A stretch of DNA of 64,000 nucleotides from Changchengzhania lutea (GCF_006974145.1 NZ_CP039456.1:2014001-2078000), one strand, 5' to 3'; positions 37,810 to 47,194 are shown, numbered from the stretch's first letter. Notes: generated by a model from the letters alone, not told the origin. Numbers and translations: made by a program.

Positions 37810-37829
37810 ATCAAAAGTTTCCTTTTGAT
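37810..37829. other. Hairpin between nrdB and nrdA
   Basis: A perfect 8-bp stem ATCAAAAG / CTTTTGAT with loop TTTC, adjoining a second inverted repeat, CCCGATT near 37773 with AATCGGG at 37801. It has no T-run on the minus strand, so it is not a classical terminator. It could affect the nrdB/nrdA transcript ratio. Confidence 0.55.
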
Positions 37830-37842
37830 GGATTGATTTTAT

Positions 37843-38823
37843 TTAAAAATCGGCATCAAACTTGAATTTGTCCTTTTCTTCTTCTTTGTTAAGCACGCCT
37901 GCTTTTTGATATTCAGATACGCGTTTTTCGAAGAAATTGGTTTTTCCTTGTAACGAAATCATGTCCATAAAATCGAAAGGATTCGTTGAGTTGTAAACTT
38001 TATCACAACCAAATTCACCTAATAATCTATCCGTTACAAACTCTAAATATTGTGTCATTAATTTAGCATTCATTCCAATCAAACTTGCTGGAAGTGATTC
38101 TGTAATAAATGACCGTTCAATATCTAAGGCATTGGTTAAAATCTGAGTGATTCTTTCTTTTGGCACTTTATTTACAATATGATTTTCATGTAAATGCACA
38201 GCAAAATCGCAATGCAAGCCTTCGTCTCTTGAAATAAGTTCGTTAGAGAAGGTTAAACCAGGTAATAATCCTCGTTTTTTAAGCCAAAATATAGAGCAAA
38301 AACTACCTGAAAAGAAGATGCCTTCAACTGCTGCAAATGCAATTAAACGTTCTGCAAAACTTGGTGAATCTATCCATTTAAGTGCCCAATCTGCTTTTTC
38401 CTTAATAGCTGGAAATACTTCAATAGCATTAAACAAGGCGTCTTTTTCTTTATCGTCCTTTACGTAAGTATCAATTAATAATGAATACACTTCAGAATGA
38501 ATGTTTTCCATCATAATTTGAAACCCATAAAAGAACTTAGCCTCTGAGTATTGTACTTCAGATACAAAATTTTCAGCTAAATTTTCATTTACGATACCAT
38601 CACTAGCCGCAAAAAATGCCAAAACGTGTTTAATAAAATAACGTTCGTCGTCATTTAATTTATTGTTCCAATCGTTAAGATCTTGATGTAAATCAATTTC
38701 TTCAGCAGTCCAAATACTAGCCTCTTGCTTTTTATACCATTCCCAAATATCATGATGTTGTATTGGAAAAATAACAAAACGATCTTTGTTTTCTTGTAAA
38801 ATGGGTTCAATAGCCTGTGACAT
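37843..38823 (-). CDS. nrdB: Ribonucleoside-diphosphate reductase, beta subunit
   Basis: 326 residues. It carries the di-iron tyrosyl radical for NrdA. The carboxylate/His ligand set is visible: [11 protein letters not shown], the [13 protein letters not shown] helix, [12 protein letters not shown] (Glu-x-x-His and the radical Tyr), then [15 protein letters not shown]. The length is normal. It is upstream of nrdA on the same strand. A promoter was not assigned with confidence; the 264 bp upstream (38824-39087) are AT-rich without a clear NrdR box. Confidence 0.95.
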   Translation of the reverse strand: MSQAIEPILQENKDRFVIFPIQHHDIWEWYKKQEASIWTAEEIDLHQDLNDWNNKLNDDERYFIKHVLAFFAASDGIVNENLAENFVSEVQYSEAKFFYGFQIMMENIHSEVYSLLIDTYVKDDKEKDALFNAIEVFPAIKEKADWALKWIDSPSFAERLIAFAAVEGIFFSGSFCSIFWLKKRGLLPGLTFSNELISRDEGLHCDFAVHLHENHIVNKVPKERITQILTNALDIERSFITESLPASLIGMNAKLMTQYLEFVTDRLLGEFGCDKVYNSTNPFDFMDMISLQGKTNFFEKRVSEYQKAGVLNKEEEKDKFKFDADF

Positions 38824-39087
38824 GGTGACTTGGAGTTTTAAATGAATATTAGACGAAAAATTCTTTCGATTTGGGTTAACAAAGATTCAAAAAAGCACTT
38901 GAAAAAGAAAGGCATAGTTATAAACATTGTCAACAAGTTTTTAACAAATCTTAACATTTTCAAAGTTTTCCTCTTGAATTTGATGAATTCTTAAATAATT
39001 GATAATCAGTAAATTGTAATAACAAAAATCGTGGCAGACACTATAAAATAAGGATTTTCATTTTTAGTGAAAACAAAAAAATGTGCT

Positions 39088-39190
39088 CATATGAAACGAG
39101 CATGCTAAAAACTTTATCACCCAATGGAATGATTAATAGCGAACAGCATGTGTCCTATAAAAAACAGTACATATAAACACATGAAATTGT
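39088..39190 (+). repeat. 103-bp block homologous to the dehydrogenase upstream region
   Basis: Resembles 47310-47412 from CATATGAAAC through ...TAAACACATGAAATT, roughly three-quarters identical by eye. The ATG at the end opens a frame that stops after three codons (ATG AAA TTG TAA), whereas at 47403 it starts a dehydrogenase. It is a decayed copy of that gene's 5' region or a shared regulatory block. Confidence 0.65.
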
Positions 39191-39205
39191 AAAAAATAAG
39201 CGGTT

Positions 39206-39766
39206 TTAAGAATTTGCCACCTTTTCCAATTCCATGTACCAATCTTCACCAAACTTTCTAATTAAAGCCTCTTTTACGAATTTATAGATAGGAATTTGCA
39301 GTTCTTTGCCCAAAGCGCAAGCATCATCACAAATTTCCCATTGGTGGTAATTTACTGCAGAAAATTCGCTGTAATCTTTCACCCTAACGGGATATAAATG
39401 ACAGGAGAGTGGTTTTTTCCAATCTATTTCGCCCTGGTTATAAGCTTCTTCAATACCACATAGCGCTATCTGTTTTTCATCGAAAATAACATAAGCACAA
39501 TCGGCACCATTTATTAGTGGCGTTTCTAACTCGCCATCATCAGACGTGGTGTAGGCGCCTTGAGCTTCAATAGCAGCTATACCTGCTTTTCGTAAAAAGG
39601 GTTTCACCTTGGAGTAAATAGCCTCTAGAATCTTTGCTTCATCTTTTTCTAAGGGCGCCCCAGCGTCGCCATCAACGCAGCAAGCGCCTTTGCATGCCGA
39701 TAGATTACACATGAAATCCTTTTTAATAATATCTTCGGATACAATCGTTTTTCCTATTTGAAACAT
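39206..39766 (-). CDS. DUF3109-family cysteine-rich protein
   Basis: 186 residues from ATG 39766 (MFQIGKTIVSEDI). The upstream ATG at 39808 would precede the -7 promoter element and is rejected. Conserved Cys groups CNLSACKGACC, ADCAYVIF, SCHLYPVRV and CDDACALG suggest a metal-binding fold like the YkgJ-type zinc/iron-chelating proteins. Function is unknown. It is divergent from the MarC gene. Confidence 0.88.
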   Translation of the reverse strand: MFQIGKTIVSEDIIKKDFMCNLSACKGACCVDGDAGAPLEKDEAKILEAIYSKVKPFLRKAGIAAIEAQGAYTTSDDGELETPLINGADCAYVIFDEKQIALCGIEEAYNQGEIDWKKPLSCHLYPVRVKDYSEFSAVNYHQWEICDDACALGKELQIPIYKFVKEALIRKFGEDWYMELEKVANS

Positions 39767-39795
39767 AACACTGACATGGACTGATACATATCTTG

Positions 39796-39857
39796 CAAAA
39801 ATAGACAAACTTTAGGGTTCTATAATGACGATAATATCTGATAATCATCTACTTTTG
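39796..39857. promoter_or_regulatory. Divergent -7 elements
   Basis: TATTTTTG on the minus strand (39803-39796) for the DUF3109 gene, and TACTTTTG on the plus strand (39850-39857) for the marC-like gene. Both match TAnnTTTG. No clear -33 boxes. Confidence 0.55.
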
Positions 39858-39880
39858 CCGAAAATTTAAACAACAAACGT

Positions 39881-40468
39881 ATGCAATTGAATCTCAAGGA
39901 AATATTTACCGCTTTCATGGTACTATTCGCGGTTATTGATATTGTAGGTAACATTCCTATTATTATCGATTTAAGAAAAAAAGTGGGACATATTCAAAGT
40001 GGAAAAGCCTCAGTAATTGCAGGCGCTATTTTAATAGTTTTCTTGTTTTTAGGAAAGAGTATATTAAATCTTATTGGTATAGACGTGAATTCTTTTGCCG
40101 TGGCAGGTTCTTTTATATTGTTTTTTATTGCTTTAGAAATGATTTTAGGGATCACCTTATATAAGCAGGAAGAAAGCACAGCTATGACAGCCTCTGTGTT
40201 TCCTTTAGCATTTCCTCTTATAGCAGGTCCTGGTAGTTTAACGACCTTACTTTCGCTAAGAGCGGAATTTAGAACCGAAAACATTATAGTCGCCGTTATT
40301 TTGAATGTTGTTATTATTTTTATAGTTTTAAAAACATCGGGCAAAATTGAACGCTTTCTAGGAGCGAATGGTATTAACATTATTAGAAAAGTGTTTGGTG
40401 TGGTGCTACTTGCCATTGCTGTTAAGTTATTTGCGCATAACATTAAAGCCTTATTTGAAATTATTTAA
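39881..40468 (+). CDS. MarC-family integral membrane protein
   Basis: 195 residues with about six membrane helices. Family hallmarks: FAVIDIVGNIPIII near the N-terminus and FPLAFPLIAGPGSLTTLL in the middle. MarC proteins were once linked to antibiotic resistance but have no firmly established function. It is followed 9 bp later by a small membrane gene and then a flavoprotein, probably one operon. Confidence 0.9.
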   Translation: MQLNLKEIFTAFMVLFAVIDIVGNIPIIIDLRKKVGHIQSGKASVIAGAILIVFLFLGKSILNLIGIDVNSFAVAGSFILFFIALEMILGITLYKQEESTAMTASVFPLAFPLIAGPGSLTTLLSLRAEFRTENIIVAVILNVVIIFIVLKTSGKIERFLGANGINIIRKVFGVVLLAIAVKLFAHNIKALFEII

Positions 40469-40477
40469 ATTTGTTTT

Positions 40478-40681
40478 ATGAAAATTTTAACCACCTTATT
40501 AAGCCTTGTTGCCATTGGATTAATCATTTTCAATTTGACCCAAATTGATTATAACGCACCGTTTGAAGGCGCTAGTATTGTCGCCCTTATCACCATACTC
40601 GCGTCATTGTGTGTCGTCGTGATGATGCTTATTTTGAGAACATCCAAACGTATCGAGCAAAAAGTAAAAGAGCAGCGCTAA
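40478..40681 (+). CDS. Small two-helix membrane protein, unknown function
   Basis: 67 residues: helix about 4-20, short loop (DYNAPFEG), helix about 33-52, basic tail (RTSKRIEQKVKEQR). Its stop codon overlaps the next start as TAATG, suggesting translational coupling to the flavoprotein. Confidence 0.75.
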   Translation: MKILTTLLSLVAIGLIIFNLTQIDYNAPFEGASIVALITILASLCVVVMMLILRTSKRIEQKVKEQR

Positions 40682-41286
40682 TGTATGATGCCTTAATTAT
40701 AGGCGGTGGTGCCGCAGGCTTATCGTGCGCTTTGGTATTGGGTTCTGCTAAGCATAAACCTTTTGCCGCCACGAAGCGTATTGGCATCATCACGCATCAA
40801 AAAACATCCCATTTACAAAATGCATTATTTAATAATGTGCTTGGGTTAGATCCTGGAACTACGGGTGTTTCTATTTTAGAGAGCGGCAAAAAGCAATTGT
40901 CCGACTTATACCCTCACGTTGCTCAAATAGAAAAAGAAAAGGTTTTAGAAATTTCCAAAGCCAATTTTGACTTTAATATTAGAACGAACAAAAGCAGTTA
41001 TCAATCTAAAATTGTAGTGATTGCGGTTGGCTACACCAATTTAATAACTATTAGCGGATTAGAAGAGTATATTGAAGACCACCCAAGAGCAGCCATTGAA
41101 AAAAAACGGATTTGGTTGAAAAACACCGATCACCTCATTGAACCCAATCTTTATGTGGCTGGCACTTTAGCAGGATGGCGCAGTCAGTTTGCTATGGCTT
41201 CTGGGAGTGGTACGCATGTAGCAACTGATATTCTAACGCTGTGGAATAGTGGGAAGGATGTTAAGGTGCATGATAAGTTTATATAG
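40681..41286 (+). CDS. Thioredoxin-reductase-like FAD/NAD(P) oxidoreductase, short form
   Basis: 201 residues. The N-terminal FAD-binding Rossmann motif is DALIIGGGAAGLSCAL and the C-terminal FAD motif is NLYVAGTLAGWRSQFAMASGSGTHVA. It lacks the NADPH domain and CxxC of true thioredoxin reductase (about 310 residues), so the redox partner is unknown. The start at 40681 overlaps the previous stop codon (TAATG). An IS5-type element abuts its stop codon directly. Confidence 0.85.
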   Translation: MYDALIIGGGAAGLSCALVLGSAKHKPFAATKRIGIITHQKTSHLQNALFNNVLGLDPGTTGVSILESGKKQLSDLYPHVAQIEKEKVLEISKANFDFNIRTNKSSYQSKIVVIAVGYTNLITISGLEEYIEDHPRAAIEKKRIWLKNTDHLIEPNLYVAGTLAGWRSQFAMASGSGTHVATDILTLWNSGKDVKVHDKFI

Positions 41287-42212
41287 AAGTGATTTAAACT
41301 TTTTAAAGCCATCAAAAAAGGGTTGCCGATATTTGCGTTACCATACGTAAAATATCAAAAAGCAACCCATTATGTACACAGTACTTGACAAAGATACGAT
41401 AGAAATGGAAATTATTCCACACATACCATTGCCAAAACGGGGATTTCCCCCAACAGTCCCTTTGGTTGAGATTGTCAATGCCATTCTCTACAAACTCAAG
41501 ACAGGCGTGCAATGGCACCAATTGCCCACGCAGGTATTTTTTAAGAAAAAGCCATTATGTTGGGAATCCGTCTATTACCATTACCGAAAATGGAGCGTCA
41601 ACGGAGTTTGGAAGACCTGTTGGATAGGCATACTGGACAAGCACAGATCAGAGCTGGACCTTTCCAGTGTGGATCTGGACGGAAGCCATACGCCGGCGAT
41701 TAGAGGAGGGGAACAAGCGGAATATCAAGGAAGAAAGAAGCGAAAAACCACTAATGCGCTCTATTTGAGCGATAGGCAAGGGTTGCCCATTGCAATGTCC
41801 GAGCCTTTAGCGGGCAACCATAATGACCTTTACGATATTGAGGTGCAATTTGAAGTGGTTACCGGAACACTGGAACAGGCCGGTATTTCCGTAGAAGGCC
41901 TGTTTCTCAATGCCGATGCGGGATTCGATTCAAAAGATTTTAGAAAATCCTGTGATGCCAAAGAAATCAATGCCAATATATGTTTTAACAAGCGTAACGG
42001 AAATGCAGATAGGGACGAATATTTTGACCAAGACCTATACGGCCAAAGGTATGCCATAGAACGGACAAATGCTTGGATGGACAGCTTTCGATCACTGCTC
42101 AATAGGTTTGATACGACGGTAGCTAGCTGGTTGGGATTTAACTATTTGTCATTCATTGTCATAGCTCTAAAAAAATTTAAAAAGAAAAAAATAGAAAAGT
42201 TTAAATGACTTC
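41286..42212 (+). mobile_element. Intact IS5-family insertion sequence
   Basis: About 927 bp. The terminal inverted repeats at 41286-41303 and 42195-42212 pair over 18 bp with one mismatch (GAAGTGATTTAAACTTTT against its partner with C at the sixth base). It encloses one transposase gene. It sits directly after the oxidoreductase stop codon. It is related to the dead copy at 20465-21375, with similar end sequences. Confidence 0.85.
41372..42208 (+). CDS. IS5-family DDE transposase
   Basis: 278 residues, uninterrupted. N-terminal domain (VEIVNAILYKLKTGVQWHQL), then the DDE core: first Asp in VDLDGSHTPA, second in LFLNADAGFDSK, and the Glu region in YAIERTNAWMDSFRSLLNRF. Its frame runs almost to the right terminal repeat. 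It appears functional, unlike the copy at 20540. Confidence 0.93.
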   Translation: MYTVLDKDTIEMEIIPHIPLPKRGFPPTVPLVEIVNAILYKLKTGVQWHQLPTQVFFKKKPLCWESVYYHYRKWSVNGVWKTCWIGILDKHRSELDLSSVDLDGSHTPAIRGGEQAEYQGRKKRKTTNALYLSDRQGLPIAMSEPLAGNHNDLYDIEVQFEVVTGTLEQAGISVEGLFLNADAGFDSKDFRKSCDAKEINANICFNKRNGNADRDEYFDQDLYGQRYAIERTNAWMDSFRSLLNRFDTTVASWLGFNYLSFIVIALKKFKKKKIEKFK

Positions 42213-42297
42213 ATAATGATTTTTTGAACATAAAGAACAGGCAAAAAAAACTTACCAAGAGCTACTTGCATATATTTAGGGTTTCCTCAGAAACTCA

Positions 42298-42512
42298 GAA
42301 TTGAAAATTATTCAATTCTGCAAATTTAACCAAGTTGGTTATGAATATGATGTTGGCTATCCATGAGAATGAAGTATCACTTAGTTTTGCTTTGATATCA
42401 TTAAGTCCATAGCCTTGCTTGGCTTGTCCGAACTTACCCTCTATATGGTTCCGCTCATTGAATTCATCGCGCCTTTTTTTCTTTTGGTAGGCTGTGAGCT
42501 CTGCTTTTTTCC
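42298..42512 (-). pseudogene. C-terminal remnant of a second IS5-like transposase, cut by the IS1634-type element
   Basis: The minus strand reads AYQKKKRRDEFNERNHIEGK, then FGQAKQGYGLNDIKAKL and FITNLVKFAE. This is the C-terminal DDE segment (Glu in NHIEGKFG) of a transposase unlike the one at 41372. Its 5' part is missing: at 42513 the sequence becomes IS1634-type. The rest may lie beyond the window next to the other IS copy. Confidence 0.8.
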
Positions 42513-44176
42513 CCTGTTTTGTGACCATCCAAATTAATAAGTTGTAACTATCTAACAATGAGTTATGTTACAATTTTCAAATGATTGTTATGGGTGCCTC
42601 GCCCGTTCAAATGTGTATATTTATGACATGTTTGTACGTCAGAAAAAGAATAAAAGTGGCTCGTTTAGTATTCAGATTCTTAAAAAAGAGGGGAGAAGAA
42701 ATAAGATATTGCAAACTGTTGGAGTCGGACGGACATCCCAAGAGGTAGATTTGCTTAAACGGATTGCTAATTTTGAGATAGACAAGCTAAGCCAACAACC
42801 TTCATTATTCATTGAATCGGAAGATCTTACAATTGATGCATTTGTTTCCTCTTTATACAATGAAAATATCCAGTTGATAGGACCGGATTTGGTTTTCGGT
42901 TCGTTGTTCAACACTGTGGGCTATGAAAGTTCTCTTAGGGATACAGAGTATCTAAAAGCACTTGTCATCAGCCGCCTTGTCATGCCCGGTAGCAAGTTGC
43001 GTACTGTAGAGTACCTGCATCGACATGCAAAGGTTGATGTGGGAGTGCATGCAATTTATAGGTACATGGACAAGCTTACTGAACCTGTCATCAATATAAT
43101 ACAGGGCATCACATTTAACTACACCAAGAAAATATTGAACAATCAGATCGGTCTAGTATTCTACGACATGACCACATTGTACTTTGAAACAGACAAAGAA
43201 GATCAGTTAAGAAAGATAGGGTATTCCAAAGACGGTAAACACCAGCACCCTCAAATCATGATTGGTCTTTTGGTGAGTACGAACGGTTACCCGATTGCTT
43301 ATCAAGTTTTTGAAGGTAATACAGCTGAGACTAAAACACTGGTACCTGCCATTGAACAGATATGTAAACGCTACGCGATAGCAAAACCCATAGTCGTTGC
43401 AGATGCTGCCTTACTTTCAAAAAAGAACATTGAGAAACTTGAAGAAGAAGGTTTTCGATATATTTTAGGCGGTCGGGTAAAAAGTGAAAAAGAAGATATC
43501 AGAAACTTGATATTAGAAGCGAACATCCCAGAAACCAAGCCTCACGATTTTATAACAAGTAAAGGACGCTTAGTAGTCTCATTCAGCACCAAACGGCAGC
43601 GAAAAGATGAGTTTAATAGGAAACGAGGTCTAACAAAACTGAAGAAGAAGGTAGCCACGGGAAAGCTAACAAAGGAAAGTATCAATAACCGGGGCTACAA
43701 TAAGTATCTCAAACTAGAAGGGGACACAAAGGTTGAAATTGATTATGATAGATATAAAGCGGATAGTAAATGGGATGGGCTGAAAGGATACAACACCAAC
43801 ACGGACTTAGACCCTAAAGAAGTAATAAAGGCTTATGCTAATTTATGGACTGTGGAAAAAGCATTTAGAATATCGAAATCAGACCTACGGGCAAGACCAA
43901 TATATCACAGAAAAAATGGTCGTATAAAGGCCCACATATGCATATGCTTCATGGCTTACACACTATACAAGGAACTTGAAAGAAGACTATGTCTAAATAA
44001 AACAGGCATCTCTATCGAAAAAGCAATTTTAGAAATCAACGATATACAACAATTAACCTATGCACTTCCACGGTCAAAGGAAGTCAAATCTAAACTGCTA
44101 CAACTATCTGAAAGCAAAACTAAGATTCTTGAAATTATGAAATTTTGATCTTGGGTGCCTCAAGTCACAAAACAGG
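42513..44176 (+). mobile_element. Complete IS1634-family insertion sequence
   Basis: 1664 bp with 13-bp perfect terminal repeats, CCTGTTTTGTGAC at 42513 and GTCACAAAACAGG ending at 44176. The left flank is the IS5-like remnant. The right flank is a 156-bp copy of a receptor gene 3' end. The inverted partner is at 1-1054. Confidence 0.92.
42628..44148 (+). CDS. IS1634-family (IS4-like) DDE transposase
   Basis: 506 residues from ATG 42628 (MFVRQKKNKSGSFSIQILKK). The earlier ATG at 42565 is unlikely. Catalytic regions: first Asp in FYDMTTLYFETD, second in IVVADAALLSKK, and the Glu in LWTVEKAFRISKSDLRARPI. IS1634 and IS1549 relatives are known for unusually long target duplications, which fits the flanking 156-bp repeat. 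The gene is intact. Confidence 0.93.
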   Translation: MFVRQKKNKSGSFSIQILKKEGRRNKILQTVGVGRTSQEVDLLKRIANFEIDKLSQQPSLFIESEDLTIDAFVSSLYNENIQLIGPDLVFGSLFNTVGYESSLRDTEYLKALVISRLVMPGSKLRTVEYLHRHAKVDVGVHAIYRYMDKLTEPVINIIQGITFNYTKKILNNQIGLVFYDMTTLYFETDKEDQLRKIGYSKDGKHQHPQIMIGLLVSTNGYPIAYQVFEGNTAETKTLVPAIEQICKRYAIAKPIVVADAALLSKKNIEKLEEEGFRYILGGRVKSEKEDIRNLILEANIPETKPHDFITSKGRLVVSFSTKRQRKDEFNRKRGLTKLKKKVATGKLTKESINNRGYNKYLKLEGDTKVEIDYDRYKADSKWDGLKGYNTNTDLDPKEVIKAYANLWTVEKAFRISKSDLRARPIYHRKNGRIKAHICICFMAYTLYKELERRLCLNKTGISIEKAILEINDIQQLTYALPRSKEVKSKLLQLSESKTKILEIMKF

Positions 44177-44332
44177 GGGATTCTGTACAAATGGGTACCA
44201 ATGGCACATTCTTCTATTCAAATATTACTTATAAATTTTAGAAATATAACACATTGATTGTCAGTTATTTAAAATAAATTTCATCAATAAGTTAAAAAAT
44301 AGTTAAACTTCAGCGAGTATATAATAAGGTTT
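44177..44332. repeat. 156-bp duplication, copy 2 (orphan receptor 3' end)
   Basis: Contains the last 22 codons (DSVQMGTNGTFFYSNITYKF), stop codon and downstream region of the receptor at 1146-4112, in the opposite orientation to that gene. The IS right end precedes it directly, and unique sequence leading to the next receptor gene starts at 44333. Confidence 0.92.
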
Positions 44333-44389
44333 GTGTGCTTATACCCTATATAAGTACCTAATACTTTATTAATAACTAACAACTCATTT

Positions 44390-47194
44390 ATGAAAAACAC
44401 AATTCTTTTATTTTTATTAATTTTTAGTGTCTCATTTACTTTTGCACAACAAAATGTAACAGGAAAGATTACCGACCAAAATGGTATAGGTATTCCTGGT
44501 GTAAATGTTATAGAAAAAGGCACAACTAATGGCACAACGACTGATTTTGATGGAAATTACACCATTACAGCAGACAGCAATGGCACTTTGGTATATAGTT
44601 ATGTAGGCTATACTACCAAAGAAGAATCTGTAAACGGAAGAGCCCAAATTAATGTGACTTTATCTGACGGTGAGGCGCTAGATGAAGTTATTTTAGTAGG
44701 ATCACGTACTGCTCCAAGAAGTAATGTAGATTCCCCACTTCCAGTTGATGTTGTTGGTGTTAAGGAATTAACATCTACAGGTCAAATTTCTTTCGACAAA
44801 GCTTTACAGTATAGAATACCATCATTTAACACGGTACAAACACCAGTAAATGATGCAACATCTTTATTAGATCCTTATGAAATTAGAAATATGGGACCGA
44901 GTAGAACTTTAATCCTTATTAATGGAAAACGTAAAAACTTAAGTGCTTTATTGTACACACAAACCTCTCCAGGTCGTGGTGAAACAGGTGCTGATATTTC
45001 TGCCATTCCAACGGATGCTATCAAGCGTGTAGAGATACTTCGTGATGGTGCTTCTGCACAATATGGCTCTGATGCCATTGCTGGGGTTATGAATATTGTT
45101 CTTAAAGACAATGCAAACCTTGGTTCAGCAACTCTTAGAACAGGTATGACTTCTGAAGGCGATGGTGAAATGTTTGGTTTAAGTGTGAACAATGGTTCTG
45201 TTATTGGAGATGATAATGGATTTATTAACTATACCATAGACTTTTCAAAAGTAAATCTAGCAAACAGACCAGGTACGGTTGATGCTGCTGGTGAAGCTGG
45301 AGATTTTGATGCTAATATAGCTGATGTTCAAGAATTCTTATCACGTAATCCGGATGCTAATAATATTAATGGTTCACCAGAAACAGCTTCTTCTAAGTTC
45401 TTAATAAATGGAGGATACGATTTAAGTGATAATACAGAAATGTACTTTAATGCGGCTTATGTTTATAAAAAAGTAAACAGTTTTGCGAACTATAGAACAC
45501 CTTATTGGAGAACAGTAGATGCTTTTCCTTATTTAGCAGATTTCTTTCCTGGAGACAACCCTAATACCGCAGGCGGATATGATGGTTATGTGCCAACATT
45601 TGAAGGTTTATTAAACGATTATAACGGTACTGTTGGTATTAAAACAAAAATTAACGACTGGAATGTTGATTTAAGTTATACTACAGGTGGAAATACACAA
45701 ACATATACGGTAAGTCAATCGCATAACAGAAATGAAGTGTTTTCCCCTTCTACCTGGATAGATTCTAATAATAACGGAACTGTAGATGATGGAGAAATTT
45801 CAGAAGGATCTCCATTATACCAAGCTAACAGTCAGCAATCATTCGATCCAGGAGGAACTAAATTTACTCACAATGTAGGTAACATTGATATCTCAAGAAT
45901 ACTTTCTGATAAAGTAAGTATTGGTTTTGGTGCTGAGTTCAGAAACGAAACCTTTGAAGTTATTGAAGGTGAATTAGCTTCTTATGACGGAGGTGGTGCC
46001 GATTCTTTTGCAGGTAACAGTCCAGAAAATTCAGGAAAATTTAACCGTTACAATATTGGTGGTTACTTTTCTTTAGATTTTGATGTAAGTGATGCTTTTT
46101 TAGTGAGCGGAACCATCAGAACTGAAAACTATTCAGATTTTGGTAACACGTTTGTATATAAATTAAGTTCTCGTTTAAAATTAAATGATAAACTGACTGC
46201 TAGAGCGTCTGTTTCTACAGGATTTAGAGCACCAACGTTACATCAAATCTATACTCAAAAAGCGCAATATAGCTTTGTACCTGGCCAGGGTATTCAAGTG
46301 GGTGGTTTAATTAATAATGTGTCTACGCAAGCTAAACTTTTAGGTATTCCAGAATTGGATGCTGAAACGTCTAATAACTTTACTATTGGTTTAGGGGGAA
46401 AATTAACGAATACTTTAAGTTTCACAGTAGATTACTATAACATATCGGTAAAAGACCGTATTGTTTTAGGATCTGAAATTGGAGGAACTGAATTTGATGA
46501 CGATGGTAACAATATAGGTACAACAGCTCTTGATGATATTTTAAGAGATAACAACTTAAGTGATGTGAGTTTCTTTTCTAATGCTATAGATACCAGAACT
46601 TCTGGTCTTGATGTGGTAATTAGCCAGAAAAATATCACGATTGGAAGCGGAGAATTGGATTTAAATTTATCTGGTAACTATACCATTCAAAACGAAAGAG
46701 ATGGAGCTGTAAAAGACATTCCTTTAGTTGCGGATTCTGGACAATCTGTTGTTAATGCGACGCAAGAAGCTTTATTCTTTACGTCTAGACCTGAAACAAA
46801 ATGGATTTTAGGTGCTAATTACGATATTGGTAAATTCGGTTTCAATTTAAACAACACCTACTTTGGAAAAACGACTTTCAAACAACAAGGCATGAGTACT
46901 GATTTAAGAACAGAATTCACGCCTAAAATTGTAACCGATTTAGGTATTAACTTTAATGCTACAGAGAAATTGACATTATCATTAAACGTCAATAACTTAT
47001 TAAATGTATTACCAGAATGGAGTTTTAAAGCTGAGAATGGCGCAGGATCTGCTCTATTGGCAGACGCTGCTCAAGTTAAAAATCAATCTAACCTAATAAC
47101 GTTTAACCAACGTTATTCGCAAATGACTTATGACGGTTATCATTTTAGCCAATTAGGGACAATGTTTAACCTGTCGTTAAACTACAGGTTCTAA
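44390..47194 (+). CDS. TonB-dependent outer-membrane receptor (no STN domain)
   Basis: 934 residues. Signal peptide about 1-19, carboxypeptidase-regulatory-like domain about 22-100, plug about 105-235 (NMGPSRTLILINGKRKN, LRDGASAQYGSDAIAGVMNI), and a barrel ending LSLNYRF. It is a paralogue of the receptors at 1146 and 6225. Before the inferred inversion it probably lay directly downstream of the receptor at 1146, in the same orientation. Substrate unknown. A dehydrogenase gene follows after a terminator. Confidence 0.92.
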   Translation: MKNTILLFLLIFSVSFTFAQQNVTGKITDQNGIGIPGVNVIEKGTTNGTTTDFDGNYTITADSNGTLVYSYVGYTTKEESVNGRAQINVTLSDGEALDEVILVGSRTAPRSNVDSPLPVDVVGVKELTSTGQISFDKALQYRIPSFNTVQTPVNDATSLLDPYEIRNMGPSRTLILINGKRKNLSALLYTQTSPGRGETGADISAIPTDAIKRVEILRDGASAQYGSDAIAGVMNIVLKDNANLGSATLRTGMTSEGDGEMFGLSVNNGSVIGDDNGFINYTIDFSKVNLANRPGTVDAAGEAGDFDANIADVQEFLSRNPDANNINGSPETASSKFLINGGYDLSDNTEMYFNAAYVYKKVNSFANYRTPYWRTVDAFPYLADFFPGDNPNTAGGYDGYVPTFEGLLNDYNGTVGIKTKINDWNVDLSYTTGGNTQTYTVSQSHNRNEVFSPSTWIDSNNNGTVDDGEISEGSPLYQANSQQSFDPGGTKFTHNVGNIDISRILSDKVSIGFGAEFRNETFEVIEGELASYDGGGADSFAGNSPENSGKFNRYNIGGYFSLDFDVSDAFLVSGTIRTENYSDFGNTFVYKLSSRLKLNDKLTARASVSTGFRAPTLHQIYTQKAQYSFVPGQGIQVGGLINNVSTQAKLLGIPELDAETSNNFTIGLGGKLTNTLSFTVDYYNISVKDRIVLGSEIGGTEFDDDGNNIGTTALDDILRDNNLSDVSFFSNAIDTRTSGLDVVISQKNITIGSGELDLNLSGNYTIQNERDGAVKDIPLVADSGQSVVNATQEALFFTSRPETKWILGANYDIGKFGFNLNNTYFGKTTFKQQGMSTDLRTEFTPKIVTDLGINFNATEKLTLSLNVNNLLNVLPEWSFKAENGAGSALLADAAQVKNQSNLITFNQRYSQMTYDGYHFSQLGTMFNLSLNYRF

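Noticed and set aside
38824-39087. NrdR box or replication-origin-like signals upstream of nrdB
   Set aside because: I found no paired NrdR-type palindromes and no cluster of DnaA boxes (TTATCCACA-like). The region is simply AT-rich.
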